A stretch of 64,000 nt of DNA from Candidatus Flexifilum affinis (GCA_016713325.1 JADJPJ010000037.1:47758-111757); one strand, 5' to 3'; positions 1 to 9,462 are shown, numbered from the stretch's first letter. Numbers and translations are program-made. Notes: generated by a model not told the origin, from the sequence alone.

Positions 1-198
1 AATTCCGCCGCCATGCCCGCCCTCGCTGTAAATCGGCACTCCGGCAATGGACAGCGCCTCGACATCGCGCAAAATCGTCCGCCGCGAAACGCCCAGGTCT
101 TCGGCCAGGGCTTTCGCCGTCATCTTGCCCCGCCCTTGCAGCGTCAGCATCAGCGCCAGAAGCCGATCCGCCCGCATCCGATCATCCTTTTCCAACAT
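1..198 (-). CDS. YafY/WYL-type HTH transcriptional regulator (3' part cut off by window edge)
   Basis: Only the first 66 residues are inside the window. They form a winged helix-turn-helix of the HTH_11 (DeoR/YafY) kind: an MRADRLL start, then a KALAEDLGVSRRTILRDVEAL recognition segment and a GVPIYSE wing. In YafY-type proteins this is followed by a WYL ligand-sensing domain, which would lie beyond the left edge. The start at 198 is ATG, preceded directly by a perfect inverted repeat (206-226) that is a likely autoregulatory operator. The divergent neighbour is an alpha/beta hydrolase at 276, so the regulator probably controls it. The family call rests on the HTH and wing only; the WYL domain is inferred. 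Confidence 0.8.
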   Translation of the reverse strand, partial: MLEKDDRMRADRLLALMLTLQGRGKMTAKALAEDLGVSRRTILRDVEALSIAGVPIYSEGGHGGGI

Positions 199-205
199 CG
201 ATTTT

Positions 206-226
206 GGGTGACAAAAGGTGTCACCC
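206..226. promoter_or_regulatory. Palindromic operator between WYL-type regulator and hydrolase
   Basis: A perfect inverted repeat has arms GGGTGACA (206-213) and TGTCACCC (219-226) with a 5-nt spacer. It sits in the divergent intergenic region, 8 bp upstream of the regulator ATG and 50 bp upstream of the hydrolase ATG. A dyad in this position is typical for the binding site of an HTH regulator of the adjacent gene. That the YafY-like protein binds it is inference. Confidence 0.6.
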
Positions 227-275
227 AAGTCACTGTACCATGAGATCAATGACCAGTTCAACGGGAGTATGACGC

Positions 276-1112
276 ATGACTGACATCACGACCGGCACGC
301 TCAACGTCGGCGGCGGCGACCTCTATTACGAGACCGCGGGAACGGGCGAAGCGCTGGTCCTGTCGCACGCGGCCTTTCTCGACAGCCGCATGTTCGATGC
401 TCAGTTCGAGGCGCTGGCGCGGGATTATCGCGTCATCCGCTACGATATGCGCGGCTTCGGGCGCTCCAGCCCGGCGACGCAGCCCGTCTGCCGGCGCGAA
501 GACCTGCGCCAACTGCTCGATCATCTGGGTGTAGAGCGGGCGCATCTGGTTGGCTGCTCGATGAGCGGCACGCTGCTGCTCGATCTTGCCCTTGAACAGC
601 CAGACCAGCCGCTGTCGCTGACGGTGGTCGGCGCGACTCCGAGCGGCTATGAACTCACCGGTCAACCGCCGCGCTATGTGATGGAGATGATCGACGCATT
701 GCAGCACGGGGATGTTGCGCGCGCGAACGAACTGCAAATCCGCATCTGGCTTGATGGATCGTACCGCGAACCGGATCAGGTCGATTCAGCACTCCGCGAG
801 AAGGCCCTGGCAATGAACCTGATCCCGGTGCGGCAGGGCACCTTCTTCATCGCCGATGGGCAGCCGGCCTGCCCGCTCGATCCCCCGGCGATGGACCGGT
901 TGGAAGACATCCGCTGTCCGGTGCTGGTGGTGGCCGGCGCGCTGGAGGCGCCGGTGATGCTGGAGGTCGCGGAAATGATGGCGGCACGACTCCCCAACGC
1001 GCGCAAAGTCGTGATCGACGGCGCGGCGCATGTGCCGAGCTATGAAAAGCCCGAGGTGTTCAATCCGCTGCTGCTGGGGTTCTTAAGGGAAGCGCAGCCC
1101 GCCGACGCCTAG
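276..1112 (+). CDS. Alpha/beta-fold hydrolase
   Basis: A 278-residue single-domain alpha/beta hydrolase. The beta-strand entry YDMRGFGRSS near residue 57 and the nucleophile elbow GCSMS (Ser95) are clear. The late histidine of the triad is in GAAHVPSYEKPE near the C-terminus. The acid position following VVAGALEAP carries Glu where Asp is usual. The length fits haloperoxidase/3-oxoadipate enol-lactonase-like members; the substrate cannot be read from sequence. It is transcribed divergently from the WYL-type regulator and shares the palindromic intergenic region, so it is probably that regulator's target. A GGGAG lies just upstream of the ATG. Confidence 0.85.
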   Translation: MTDITTGTLNVGGGDLYYETAGTGEALVLSHAAFLDSRMFDAQFEALARDYRVIRYDMRGFGRSSPATQPVCRREDLRQLLDHLGVERAHLVGCSMSGTLLLDLALEQPDQPLSLTVVGATPSGYELTGQPPRYVMEMIDALQHGDVARANELQIRIWLDGSYREPDQVDSALREKALAMNLIPVRQGTFFIADGQPACPLDPPAMDRLEDIRCPVLVVAGALEAPVMLEVAEMMAARLPNARKVVIDGAAHVPSYEKPEVFNPLLLGFLREAQPADA

Positions 1113-1131
1113 CGCGGCCGTGCGCAGTGAA

Positions 1132-1170
1132 GATCGGGGCATGGGAGATGCGCGCCATGCCCCGCCGATC
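1132..1170. terminator. Hairpin between convergent hydrolase and ssb
   Basis: GGGGCATGG (1136-1144) pairs with CCATGCCCC (1155-1163), extended by flanking GATC/GATC arms. It lies in the 61-bp gap between two convergent genes, which fits a bidirectional terminator. There is no strong U-tract on either side, so the function is inferred from position. Confidence 0.45.
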
Positions 1171-1173
1171 GTC

Positions 1174-1593
1174 CTAGAACGGGATGTCGTCCACGCCGCC
1201 TGAGCCGGATCCGGATCCGGAGCCACCGCTGTAGTCTTCGCCACCGCGTGAGCCACCGCCATCTTCACGGCTGCCCAGGAAGCGAACATCGCGGGCGGTG
1301 AGTTCCAACGACGAAGCCGGCTGACCGGCATTGTCCTGGTAGGCGCGGGTTTCGACCGTGCCGATGACCATCACCTGACGGCCTTTGGCGAGATACTGCT
1401 GGCAGCGCTCACCCAACTCGCGCCATGCCGATACCCGGAACCAGGTCGTCTTTTCCTGTCGGGCGTCACCCTGCCCACTCATGGTGGTGACGGCAACGCT
1501 GAAGCTGCACACCGGCACGCCCGCCTGCGTGTAACGCAGTTCGGGGTCCCGGCCCAGATTGCCAACAACTATGACCTGCTGAAAACCTGCCAT
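1174..1593 (-). CDS. ssb: Single-stranded DNA-binding protein
   Basis: A 139-residue SSB with the N-terminal OB fold (MAGFQQVIVVGNLGRDPELRY) and the TTWFRVSAWRELGERC strand typical of the family. A Gly/Ser-rich linker follows from about residue 105, ending in the acidic tip DDIPF that docks partner repair and replication proteins. The start at 1593 is chosen because the OB fold begins there and a GAGGAG-like ribosome site precedes it; an in-frame extension to 1644 adds non-conserved residues. It acts in the cytoplasm, coating ssDNA in replication, recombination and repair. Convergent with the hydrolase. Confidence 0.95.
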   Translation of the reverse strand: MAGFQQVIVVGNLGRDPELRYTQAGVPVCSFSVAVTTMSGQGDARQEKTTWFRVSAWRELGERCQQYLAKGRQVMVIGTVETRAYQDNAGQPASSLELTARDVRFLGSREDGGGSRGGEDYSGGSGSGSGSGGVDDIPF

Positions 1594-1760
1594 GTGCCTA
1601 CGCTCCTCTCGTCCTCGCGCGGCTTCGCCCCTTATCTCGAACATCTATTCTAGCATAAGACGCCGATTCCCGAAAGTGGGTGGGCAGAGCCACAGCGCCA
1701 GCACGGGTTGATCGCCTCAGAATCGGACATCAGGGTACCCCACGCGGCGGTTCATGCACA

Positions 1761-1778
1761 GGCGGTTCGCGAACCGCC
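1761..1778. repeat. Palindromic repeat downstream of gatB
   Basis: GGCGGTTCGCGAACCGCC is a perfect 18-bp palindrome followed by CCTAC. It sits immediately after the gatB stop codon. Related units with a GTAGGGG/CCCCTAC edge and a GC-rich hairpin appear at 48629-48741 and 50095-50154, so this looks like one member of a dispersed palindromic repeat family. It may also serve as a transcription stop. Confidence 0.55.
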
Positions 1779-1779
1779 C

Positions 1780-3228
1780 CTACCTCATCCCCGCCAACCG
1801 CGATGCCAGCGCCTCGCGGACGGCCGCCGGGTCACCCTTGCCCTTCAGTTCGCGCATCACCTGCCCCATGAGCGCGCCGAAGACTTTCTCCTTGCCGCCC
1901 AGGTAGTCGCGCACGCTGTCGGCATTGGCCGCCAGCACGGAGTCGACCGCCGCGTCGATCACGCCGCTATCCGAAACCTGCGCCAGCCCCTTGGCCGCGA
2001 CAATCTGCACCGGGTCGTCCCCCGTCTGCCACATCTCCGCCAGCACGTCGGTGGCCGTCTGCTTGTTGATCGTCCGGCCGTCGACCAGCTTGACCAGCGC
2101 GGCCAGCGCACCAGCCGCTACCTTCTCGCCGATCTGCTCCGGCTCGATGCCTTCCTGGTTGACCAGCGCAAACAGCCCGCCGATGATCCAGTTGGCGGCA
2201 GACTTGCTGTTGGCCCCGGCCGCCAGCATCGCTTCGAAGTAGTCGGCCACGGCGCGCTCGGCCGTCAGCACGCCGGCGTCGTAGGCGCTCAGGCCGAGTT
2301 CGTTGAGGAAGCGTTCACGCCTGGCCTCCGGCAGCTCCGGCATGCGTACGCGCACTTCTTCGACCCACACCCGGCTGACCTCGACAATCGGCAGGTCGGG
2401 TTCCGGGAAGTAACGGTACTCCTCGGCGCTCTCCTTGAAGCGCTGGACGACGGTGCGCTGTTTGGCCTCGTCCCAGCCCATCGTCGCCTGGCGCACGCCC
2501 TCGTCGCTCTCCCAGGCGGCGATCTGCCGCGCCGATTCGTAGGCGATCGAGCGGAAGACGCTGCGGATGCTGTTCAGGTTTTTGACCTCGGTGCGCGTCC
2601 GGTAGCCGATGTCGTCCTTGTGCTTGACGCTGATGTTCGGCTCAATGCGCATCACGCCTTTGGACATGTCGCCATCGTTCACGCCCAGGTAGCGCAGCAT
2701 GCCGCGCAGCTTGCGGGCGAAGGCCTCGGCCTCCTCCGGGCTGTTGATGTCCGGCTCGGTGACGATCTCCAGCAGCGGCACGCCGGCGCGGTTGTAATCG
2801 ACCAGGCTGCCCTCGCTGGTGTGGACCAGCTTGCCGGTGTCTTCTTCCAGGTGGGCGCGGCGGATGCGAATGCGCTTGGTCGTGCCATCGGCCAGGTCGA
2901 TATCCAGGTAGCCGTTGCGACTGATCGGCCGGTCGTACTGGCTGATCTGGAAGCCCTTCGGCAGATCCGGATAGAAGTAGCTCTTGCGGGCGAACTGGTT
3001 GAACTCGGGGATCTCGCAGTGCAGCGCCAGCCCGACCATCATGGCCATCTCAAGCGCCTCGCGGTTGATGACCGGCAGTGTCCCCGGCAGGCCCATCGAC
3101 ACCGGATCGACGGCGGTATTGGGCAGCGCGGTCACGCTGTCCACGACGGGACAGGCGCTGAACATCTTGGTCCGGGTGAACAGTTCGGCGTGAATCTCGA
3201 GTCCGACAATCGGCGTCCAGTCGCTCAT
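1780..3228 (-). CDS. gatB: Aspartyl/glutamyl-tRNA(Asn/Gln) amidotransferase subunit B
   Basis: A 482-residue GatB of normal family length. Recognisable stretches are WTPIVGLEIHAEL at the start, SYFYPDLPKGFQISQYD near residue 85, LEIVTEPDI near 170 and RTEVKNLNS near 235, then the C-terminal helical YqeY-like tail. With GatA and GatC it converts Glu-tRNA(Gln) or Asp-tRNA(Asn) to the amidated form in the cytoplasm. gatA and gatC are not in this window, so the complex is encoded from scattered loci. ATG start at 3228. The stop lies next to a palindromic repeat. Confidence 0.96.
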   Translation of the reverse strand: MSDWTPIVGLEIHAELFTRTKMFSACPVVDSVTALPNTAVDPVSMGLPGTLPVINREALEMAMMVGLALHCEIPEFNQFARKSYFYPDLPKGFQISQYDRPISRNGYLDIDLADGTTKRIRIRRAHLEEDTGKLVHTSEGSLVDYNRAGVPLLEIVTEPDINSPEEAEAFARKLRGMLRYLGVNDGDMSKGVMRIEPNISVKHKDDIGYRTRTEVKNLNSIRSVFRSIAYESARQIAAWESDEGVRQATMGWDEAKQRTVVQRFKESAEEYRYFPEPDLPIVEVSRVWVEEVRVRMPELPEARRERFLNELGLSAYDAGVLTAERAVADYFEAMLAAGANSKSAANWIIGGLFALVNQEGIEPEQIGEKVAAGALAALVKLVDGRTINKQTATDVLAEMWQTGDDPVQIVAAKGLAQVSDSGVIDAAVDSVLAANADSVRDYLGGKEKVFGALMGQVMRELKGKGDPAAVREALASRLAGMR

Positions 3229-3371
3229 GGCTCGTCTTTCCGATGGTGGGCGAATACGACAATGGAGGCGATTCTATCACAAGGAAAGAAGCGCGATCTT
3301 GCGCGAATCCAATGCAAGCCATGTCACCATGAAGGCAGTACGATCGTTGGCCTACGTCTCGTGAGGTGCCC

Positions 3372-3755
3372 ATGACCGACCCTGGCCGCTCGCAGTCCGC
3401 CCCCACTCCTGTCTTCAAGCGTGCCCGTTTCCGCCCGCAGCGCCCGCGCGATCAACCGCTGAGCGGCTGGTTCGATGGCGATGCCTTCAAGAGCGATTGG
3501 GATGAACCGCTGATCCTGGTGGACTGGGACAACCGCGATGAGGATGCGTCCTGGGACGCTGACTGGGAGGACGAGCCGCTCGAAGAAGACGACGGCGACG
3601 AGACCAATGGCCCCTTCTGGACGAGCAACCGCATCGTTATGGCGATCATCGCCCTGATTCTGATCGTCACCCTGCTGGCCTACAGCTTCGAGGGCATCAT
3701 CGCCCCGACTCCGCCCCCGCCGACGGAGATCTTCGAGCCGGGTCCGCTCATCTGA
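3372..3755 (+). CDS. Small acidic single-pass membrane protein of unknown function
   Basis: A 127-residue protein I do not recognise. A basic, Pro/Gln-rich N-terminus is followed by a strongly acidic segment (about residues 45-80, with repeated D/E and W) and one transmembrane helix (IVMAIIALILIVTLLAYSF). A short Pro-rich tail ends it. The ATG at 3372 is chosen over an in-frame GTG at 3366. It is transcribed with the downstream PspC-domain gene and both are small membrane proteins, so an envelope role is possible but unproven. Confidence 0.6.
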   Translation: MTDPGRSQSAPTPVFKRARFRPQRPRDQPLSGWFDGDAFKSDWDEPLILVDWDNRDEDASWDADWEDEPLEEDDGDETNGPFWTSNRIVMAIIALILIVTLLAYSFEGIIAPTPPPPTEIFEPGPLI

Positions 3756-3868
3756 AGTCGCTCCCCTCAACCTGAGGGTGGCAGAGCTCCATCTGGCACG
3801 CAACTTTTTTTGAAACACTGCCGTATAGAGGAGTGATGTTGGCAATCAAAGCATAGGGGAGCACTATC

Positions 3869-4057
3869 ATGAACGAACCCAAACGTCTGCTGCGTTCGCG
3901 CACCAACCGCCAGTTGGCGGGAGTCTGCGGCGGTCTTGGCGAGTACTTCGGCGTGGACCCGACACTCATCCGCGTCGCCTTTGTCCTCATGTTCATCTTC
4001 GGCGGCACCGGCCTGCTGCTGTACATCATTCTGGCGCTGGTCATCCCCGAAGGCTAA
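3869..4057 (+). CDS. PspC-domain membrane protein
   Basis: A 62-residue stand-alone PspC domain: RSRTNRQLAGVCGGLGEYFGVDP, then a single hydrophobic helix (VAFVLMFIFGGTGLLLYIILALVI) and PEG at the end. In proteobacteria PspC senses envelope stress in the phage-shock response; many bacteria carry short free-standing copies like this whose role is unclear. An AGGGGAG-like ribosome site lies about 12 nt before the ATG. No pspA is nearby. Confidence 0.88.
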   Translation: MNEPKRLLRSRTNRQLAGVCGGLGEYFGVDPTLIRVAFVLMFIFGGTGLLLYIILALVIPEG

Positions 4058-4156
4058 GCGGCAGGAGGCCAAACCTCTCCCGCTGCGAGCCGGGCGGCTC
4101 AGGCACACGAAATTCGCACGTCACCCCTCGCTGCTCCGCCCTATTCCCTCAATCTT

Positions 4157-4194
4157 CCTGACACTTTCTCGCACAATGGCGGGGAAGTGTCAGG
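4157..4194. other. Intergenic hairpin upstream of the phosphatase gene
   Basis: CCTGACACTT (4157-4166) pairs with AAGTGTCAGG (4185-4194) across an 18-nt loop. It lies in the gap between the PspC gene and the phosphatase gene. A 10-bp perfect stem could end transcription of the PspC gene or act as a regulatory dyad. No U-tract follows, so the function is open. Confidence 0.4.
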
Positions 4195-4303
4195 TTCTCC
4201 AGAACGAATTTCTAGAACCAGGTCGATCAGTGCTGGTATCATTAAGCGCTGCGTCTCTATCGGCGCGGAATTTGTATTGGGCTTTTCAGCAGCAGCGTGG
4301 AAC

Positions 4304-5056
4304 ATGAAGACCTACATCATCGGCGACATTCACGGCCAACTCGATCACGCGCATCGTCTCTTGCAGGAGGCGAAACTCGCCGACACCGGCGGAGCGTGGA
4401 TCGGAGGCGACTCGGTCCTGTGGTTCATCGGCGATCTCGTCGATCGCGGGCCGGATGGCATTGGCGTGGTGGACCTGGTGATGCGGCTGCAAAGTCAGGC
4501 GCCGTCCGTCGGGGGCAGTGTGCACTGCCTGCTCGGCAATCACGAGATTCAGCTTCTCGCCGCGCACCGCTTCGTCCGCGACTCGTATTTCGTCAACGCC
4601 TGGCGGCGCAACGGGGGTCAGGATTCCGACATCGCACGTCTGACCCAGCGCCACGTGGTTTGGATGCGCAATCTTCCGGCGATGGCCCGCCTCGACAAGC
4701 GACTGCTGGTCCATGCGGATGCCACACTTTACCTGGGCATGGCGCCGACCGTCGAAGGGGTCAATGCCGCTTTCCGCTCCATCCTCAACAGCGATGACGC
4801 CAACGACTGGGAGGATCTGATCGGGGACTTCTCGGAGCATCGGGCGTTCGCGTCGATGCGCCGCGGGGAACAGCACGCCCGCGACTTCCTGCGCCACTAC
4901 GGCGGCGAACAACTCGTCCACGGCCACACGCCGATTCAGATCATGGCCGATGTCATCCGTCCGACCGGCCCCTTCTTTTACCTCGATAACCGGGTCGTCA
5001 ATGTCGACGGCGGCATGGCCATGGGCGCTCAGGGCTTCATCTGGCAGATCGCCTGA
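4304..5056 (+). CDS. PPP-type metallophosphatase (serine/threonine or ApaH-like)
   Basis: A 250-residue calcineurin-like phosphoesterase. The metal-binding signature is complete and in order: GDIHGQ near the start, GDLVDRGPDG near residue 48, LLGNHEI near 78 and HGHTP near residue 208, which together hold the two-metal centre. Bacterial relatives dephosphorylate Ser/Thr/Tyr phosphoproteins or cleave Ap4A; sequence alone does not decide between them. The ATG at 4304 is chosen because the GDIHG strand starts there; an upstream in-frame start at 4187 would add 39 non-conserved residues across an intergenic hairpin. Convergent with the histidine kinase. Confidence 0.85.
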   Translation: MKTYIIGDIHGQLDHAHRLLQEAKLADTGGAWIGGDSVLWFIGDLVDRGPDGIGVVDLVMRLQSQAPSVGGSVHCLLGNHEIQLLAAHRFVRDSYFVNAWRRNGGQDSDIARLTQRHVVWMRNLPAMARLDKRLLVHADATLYLGMAPTVEGVNAAFRSILNSDDANDWEDLIGDFSEHRAFASMRRGEQHARDFLRHYGGEQLVHGHTPIQIMADVIRPTGPFFYLDNRVVNVDGGMAMGAQGFIWQIA

Positions 5057-5065
5057 TCGGACGGC

Positions 5066-6745
5066 TCAGCCGGCACCCGCAACGATCGGCAGCGTGATAG
5101 TGAAGGTGCTGCCCTTCCCTAGCTCGCTGGTCGCGGCGATCTCTCCCCCGTACATCATGATGATTCGGCGGGCGATCGGCAGCCCCAGACCGATCCCGGG
5201 AGTCGAATGTGCCTCGTCCTGCCGCCAGAAGGTCTCGAAGATATGCGGTAAATCCGCCGCTGCGATCCCCAGGCCGGTGTCCTGTATCTCGATCCGTGCC
5301 TGTCCGTCCTCGACATTGGCGCGCACCGTCACCAGTCCATCTGGCGGGGTGAAGCGCAATGCGTTGTCGATGATGTGACGGAGCGACTCGACAAGGACGC
5401 TCTGATTGGCCATTACCTTGACGGTGGGGGGCACATTTTCACATCGAATCGCCGGGCGGAAGGGCACGGACTGAACCGCGAGATCCAGCGCAGCATCGAT
5501 GACCACGGAGAGAGCCACAGCCGCTTCCGCGCTGGGTGTCTGGCCGCTTTCCAGGCGATAGGCGTGCAGCAGCATATCGACAAGGCGGGCCATCCGCTTG
5601 ATCTGCTGTTTGATCTTGCTCTCCTGAGTCGCCCGTTGTTCCGGCTCGTGGGTGCGCGCCATGGCGAAGGCCAGCGAGTTGATGACCGCCAGCGGCGTGC
5701 GAAATTCATGCGAGGCTTTTTCGATGAACTGGCTGAGCAGGCGGACGCGCTCCTTTTCCAGGGCGTACTCGAACTCGCGCTGCTGCGCCTCCGCCAGCGC
5801 TTTCTCGCTCTCCCGACGTTCGGTGATATCAGTGAATGAGACGACGACTTCGTCCGGCAGGACGGAACCGTCCTTCAGCAGCGGCTGCGAATTGATCGAA
5901 ATCCAGCGGGTCTGGCCGGCTTCGGTCAACAACCCCATGATCACGTCACGGTAGGGCTGCCCGGTGCGCATCGTCATGGCGGCCGGGTAGTCTTCAGGGG
6001 CGAATGCGCTGCCATCTTCATGGATGGCCTGCCAGTCGCCCGACGCCCAGGACCGCTTGGGGACCGGTTCCCTGCCCACATTCAGGATGCGCTCCGCCGA
6101 GGCGTTGCTGGCCACGATCTTGCCGCCATGCCCCAGCAGCATCACGCCCTCCGACATGGCGGCAAAGACCGAGCGATAGCGCGCTTCGCTCACCTCCAGA
6201 CGCTTCTTATAGGCTTCGCTGAGCAGCGTGCCAACGCCAATCAGAAGCGGAATGACGGTGAAATAGACCAGCAGCGAAAACGTGTACAGCAGCGGCACAT
6301 CCGGCACGAAGAGGAACGCGCCGCCCACCATCAGATTGAGCACAGCCAGGATGATGAAGACGCGCAGACGCAGGAAGTAAATGGACAGGAAGAGCGCGTT
6401 GGCCAGAAACTTGACGACCACCATCCGTTCGAGGATCGGCAGTGGCGAGATCGCCAGCGTCGTCAGGACAACCGCCCAGGTGGTCAGGATGTGCAGCACG
6501 ACCCCGGCGATGTACCAGCGTGTCCGGCTCAGGCCATAGATCACGACGAACATCGCCAGGACGCCCAGCCCGATCCAGCGGACCGCCGGATAAACCAGCG
6601 AGGCGCTTACCCAGACGGGGATAATGACGAGCGCGGCAATAAGCAGGGCGAGTGAGAGAGAGGCCAGCAAACGCGCCTGCTGCCGCTGAATCGAAGAGGT
6701 CAGCGCAGGCGACGGTTCGGTAAGACGACTGAATAGGCTTTTCAT
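5066..6745 (-). CDS. Membrane sensor histidine kinase with PAS domain
   Basis: A 559-residue hybrid of six predicted transmembrane helices (about residues 27-175), one PAS domain (about 185-310), HisKA and HATPase. The phosphoacceptor is His346 in ASHEFRTPL. The ATP-binding part shows IDNALRFTP (N box), DTGLGIAAADLPHIFETF (G1/F boxes) and GIGLGLPIARRI (G2). It should autophosphorylate at the inner face of the membrane in response to a signal read by the membrane or PAS part. It is a paralogue of the next kinase upstream, with the same architecture and near-identical H box. No response regulator is adjacent, so its partner is unknown. Confidence 0.92.
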   Translation of the reverse strand: MKSLFSRLTEPSPALTSSIQRQQARLLASLSLALLIAALVIIPVWVSASLVYPAVRWIGLGVLAMFVVIYGLSRTRWYIAGVVLHILTTWAVVLTTLAISPLPILERMVVVKFLANALFLSIYFLRLRVFIILAVLNLMVGGAFLFVPDVPLLYTFSLLVYFTVIPLLIGVGTLLSEAYKKRLEVSEARYRSVFAAMSEGVMLLGHGGKIVASNASAERILNVGREPVPKRSWASGDWQAIHEDGSAFAPEDYPAAMTMRTGQPYRDVIMGLLTEAGQTRWISINSQPLLKDGSVLPDEVVVSFTDITERRESEKALAEAQQREFEYALEKERVRLLSQFIEKASHEFRTPLAVINSLAFAMARTHEPEQRATQESKIKQQIKRMARLVDMLLHAYRLESGQTPSAEAAVALSVVIDAALDLAVQSVPFRPAIRCENVPPTVKVMANQSVLVESLRHIIDNALRFTPPDGLVTVRANVEDGQARIEIQDTGLGIAAADLPHIFETFWRQDEAHSTPGIGLGLPIARRIIMMYGGEIAATSELGKGSTFTITLPIVAGAG

Positions 6746-6997
6746 CTATTCACCGGCAAACAAGCTTTCTCATGGTAACGCTTTCCAGTACGGTTGAGGC
6801 CAGAAACGCGAGGCTCTATGCCGGCTCAACCGGACGCGGCGCGAACAAGCTGGTTCTACTTACTATGATAATCGCTGGAGTATGCCCATTGTTTCACAAA
6901 TGTTATGCAATTTTCAGGAGAATTTCACATCAGCCGGTGAAGACGGAGAGGCGAGCAGCCGGTCGCCACATCCGCGACGGCAAAGGCAGATGTGTCG

Positions 6998-9462
6998 TCA
7001 GAAAATCGGCGCGGACCGGCCGTTGAGCGATGGGGCAGGTGGCTGCAAAGCTCCCTTGGGCAGCGCCGGGAGGATGATTCGAAACACACTGCCCACGCCA
7101 ACTTCGCTCTCCACATCAATTCGGCCGCCATGCATCTCCACGATCGTCCGCGCGATCGGCAGCCCCAGGCCAATTCCCGGCGTGGTATGCGCATCATCCT
7201 GACGCCAGAAAGAAGCGAAAATATACGGCAGATGCTCTTTCGAGATGCCCTGTCCGGTGTCGCGGACTTCTATCCAGACGAAGCCATCGTCGGTGCCGGC
7301 TGAAACGGTGACCGTTCCGTCTGAGGGCGTGAATTGGAGCCCGTTCTGCAGGATCTGCCGGAGCGCTTCGATCAGATCCGCGTGGCTGCCCATGACGTGT
7401 GGCAGTGCCATCAGGGGCCGCTCGTAGCGCAGTTGGGGGGGTTTGTCTTCTAGCGCAATCATCTGACCACACGACAGGTCCATGATCGTTCCGATATCGA
7501 CCGGTGTGTAGGACCGGACGGCGGCGCTTTTCAGCCGGGTCATGAGCAGCATCATATCCAGCAAGCGCGTGATGCGCGTCACCTGCATGTTGATTTGCTC
7601 TTCGCGCATCAGGCGTTTCTCCGCGTCATCGTAGTGCGACATGGCATAGGCCGCGGAGTTGATGAGCGTCAGGGGGGTCCGGAACTCGTGCGAGGCTTTT
7701 TCCACGAACTGCCTCAGAAGCGTGATGCGTTCCTTTTCCAGCACGAGTTCAAACTCGCTTTGCTGCGCCTGTTTGCGATCGGTGATATTGCGCGCAATGA
7801 ACAGCACCTCGTCGGCCGAGGACAGGACAATGCGCCCTTCAAAGTGCCTGGTCTCTCCACCCATCGGAAGGGCATACTCGTACGAGTGTTCGCGCCCCGT
7901 TTCCAGGGTAAGCTCAACCAATTCCTGAAATCGCGAAAACCTTTCCGGAGGAAGAAACTCGGACATATTGCGGCCCAGCAATTGATCGGGCGGCGCGATG
8001 AGCTCGCTGATGTTGTTGGCGTGCAGGTCCAGGCAGATCCCATCCCGGCGGACACGAAAGACGAGATCGGGAACCGCACTCAAAAGCGCGCGATGGCGGG
8101 CCTCGCTTTCGCGCAGCGCCTGCTCGGCCTGCTTGCGCTCGGAGATGTCACGAACGACGCTCTGAATGTGCAGCGGTCTGCCATCGACACCACGTACAGC
8201 CTCGACGTTGATCTCAACCGGGATGACTGTGCCATCTTTCCTGCGGAAGAGACGCTCGTAGGTCGGAAAAACTTCACCCTTCAGCAGTCGGGCGCGGACC
8301 TGAATGCTTTCTTCCTGCTCTGCCGAAAGCTCGTGCATGCCCAGGTTCTGCAGCTCTTCGACCGTGTACCCTGCCATTTCGGAAGCTCGTCGATTGGCTT
8401 CCAGATGACGACCTTCCAGGCTGAGGATGAACACGGCATCGTGGGCCTGGTCGAAGAGAGCATGGTAGCGGTGCTCGGCTTCCCGCAGTGCGCGCTCACG
8501 TTCACGGGCTTCGGTGACATCGACAAAAGAGGTGACGGCCGCATAGGGCAGCGGATCGCCCGGAGGCAGGAGCGGACGGGCGTTGATCGAAATCCAGCGG
8601 CGCAGATGGTCCGTTGTGAGGACTCCCATAATCACGCCGGTGCTGGGACGACCGGTGCGCAGCGCCACAATCGACGGATGTTCCATTTCCGGAAAGGGGC
8701 TGCCATCCTCGCGGATCGCTTGCCAGGCGGGGTCGCCCGAGGCCCGGCCCATGAGTTGGTCAACGCTGACGCCCAGGATGCGCTCGGCCGCCGCATTCGC
8801 GGCAGTGATGGTGCCATCGCGCATGAGCAGGATGACACCTTCTGACAAAGCATCGACGAGCGTGCGATAGCGGTCCTCACTCTCCACGAGATGGTGACGA
8901 TAGCGCTTACCGATCATGCCGCCGATGCCGCCAAGCGCGGTGACCAGGACAAAGAATACCAGGTTTGCGAAGACCAAGGTGAAAGGGCTCCGGGCACCCA
9001 CAAAAAGGCGAGGATGACACCGACGTTGACGCCGATGACGATTATCGTGACGCGGGACGGCAGGAAATAAGCGGCCATCGTAGCGACAAGGCTGAGAAAC
9101 GGAAGGGCCAGCATGCGCTCCGTGACCGTTCCAGGAGCCAGCAGAAGCGACGAAAGCACAATCCCAAAGAGGGTCACCACCAGGACCGCCGCGCCCTGGG
9201 TGTAGTGGCGGGTCCTGCTGCGGTTGTAGGCAAAGGCCAAAGCGATCAGGAGGCCCGCTGAGATGAAAGGCGTGGTCACGAAATCAGGGGACGTCACGAT
9301 CCAGATCGGCGCAACGACGACGGTCGCCGCCAGCAGCGACAGCGTCATCGTCGCCAGCGTCTGGGCATGCTGCCGATTTTCCTCACCCTGCACATCGTTC
9401 GACGGACGGGTCAGTTCATCCACGAGACGCTTAAGCGAGGCAAGCGTGGGGTTACCGGCCAT
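6998..9462 (-). CDS. Membrane sensor histidine kinase with three PAS domains, frameshifted near 8990-9001
   Basis: Two overlapping reading frames together make one kinase of about 820 residues. The first (9462 to 8914) encodes five transmembrane helices. The second (9001 to 6998) continues with the last helix, then PAS domains at about 40-165, 175-290 and 300-410 of that frame, HisKA with His438 in ASHEFRTPL, and HATPase ending in GIGLGLPIARTI. The intact paralogue at 5066-6745 runs straight through the corresponding point, which shows the split is secondary. One added base in a run of five T (coding strand) or of three C near 8990-9001 would restore the frame. This may be an assembly error or a true frameshift; if true, the kinase would lose its membrane sensor. 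Confidence 0.85.

Noticed and set aside
1708..3375. A 555-codon open frame on the plus strand across gatB
   Set aside because: It is an antisense shadow of gatB; its translation is Arg/His/Asp-rich with no family resemblance, while the minus strand encodes a clear GatB.
7595..8845. A 416-codon plus-strand frame across the second histidine kinase
   Set aside because: The opposite strand has PAS, HisKA and HATPase motifs; this frame has none.
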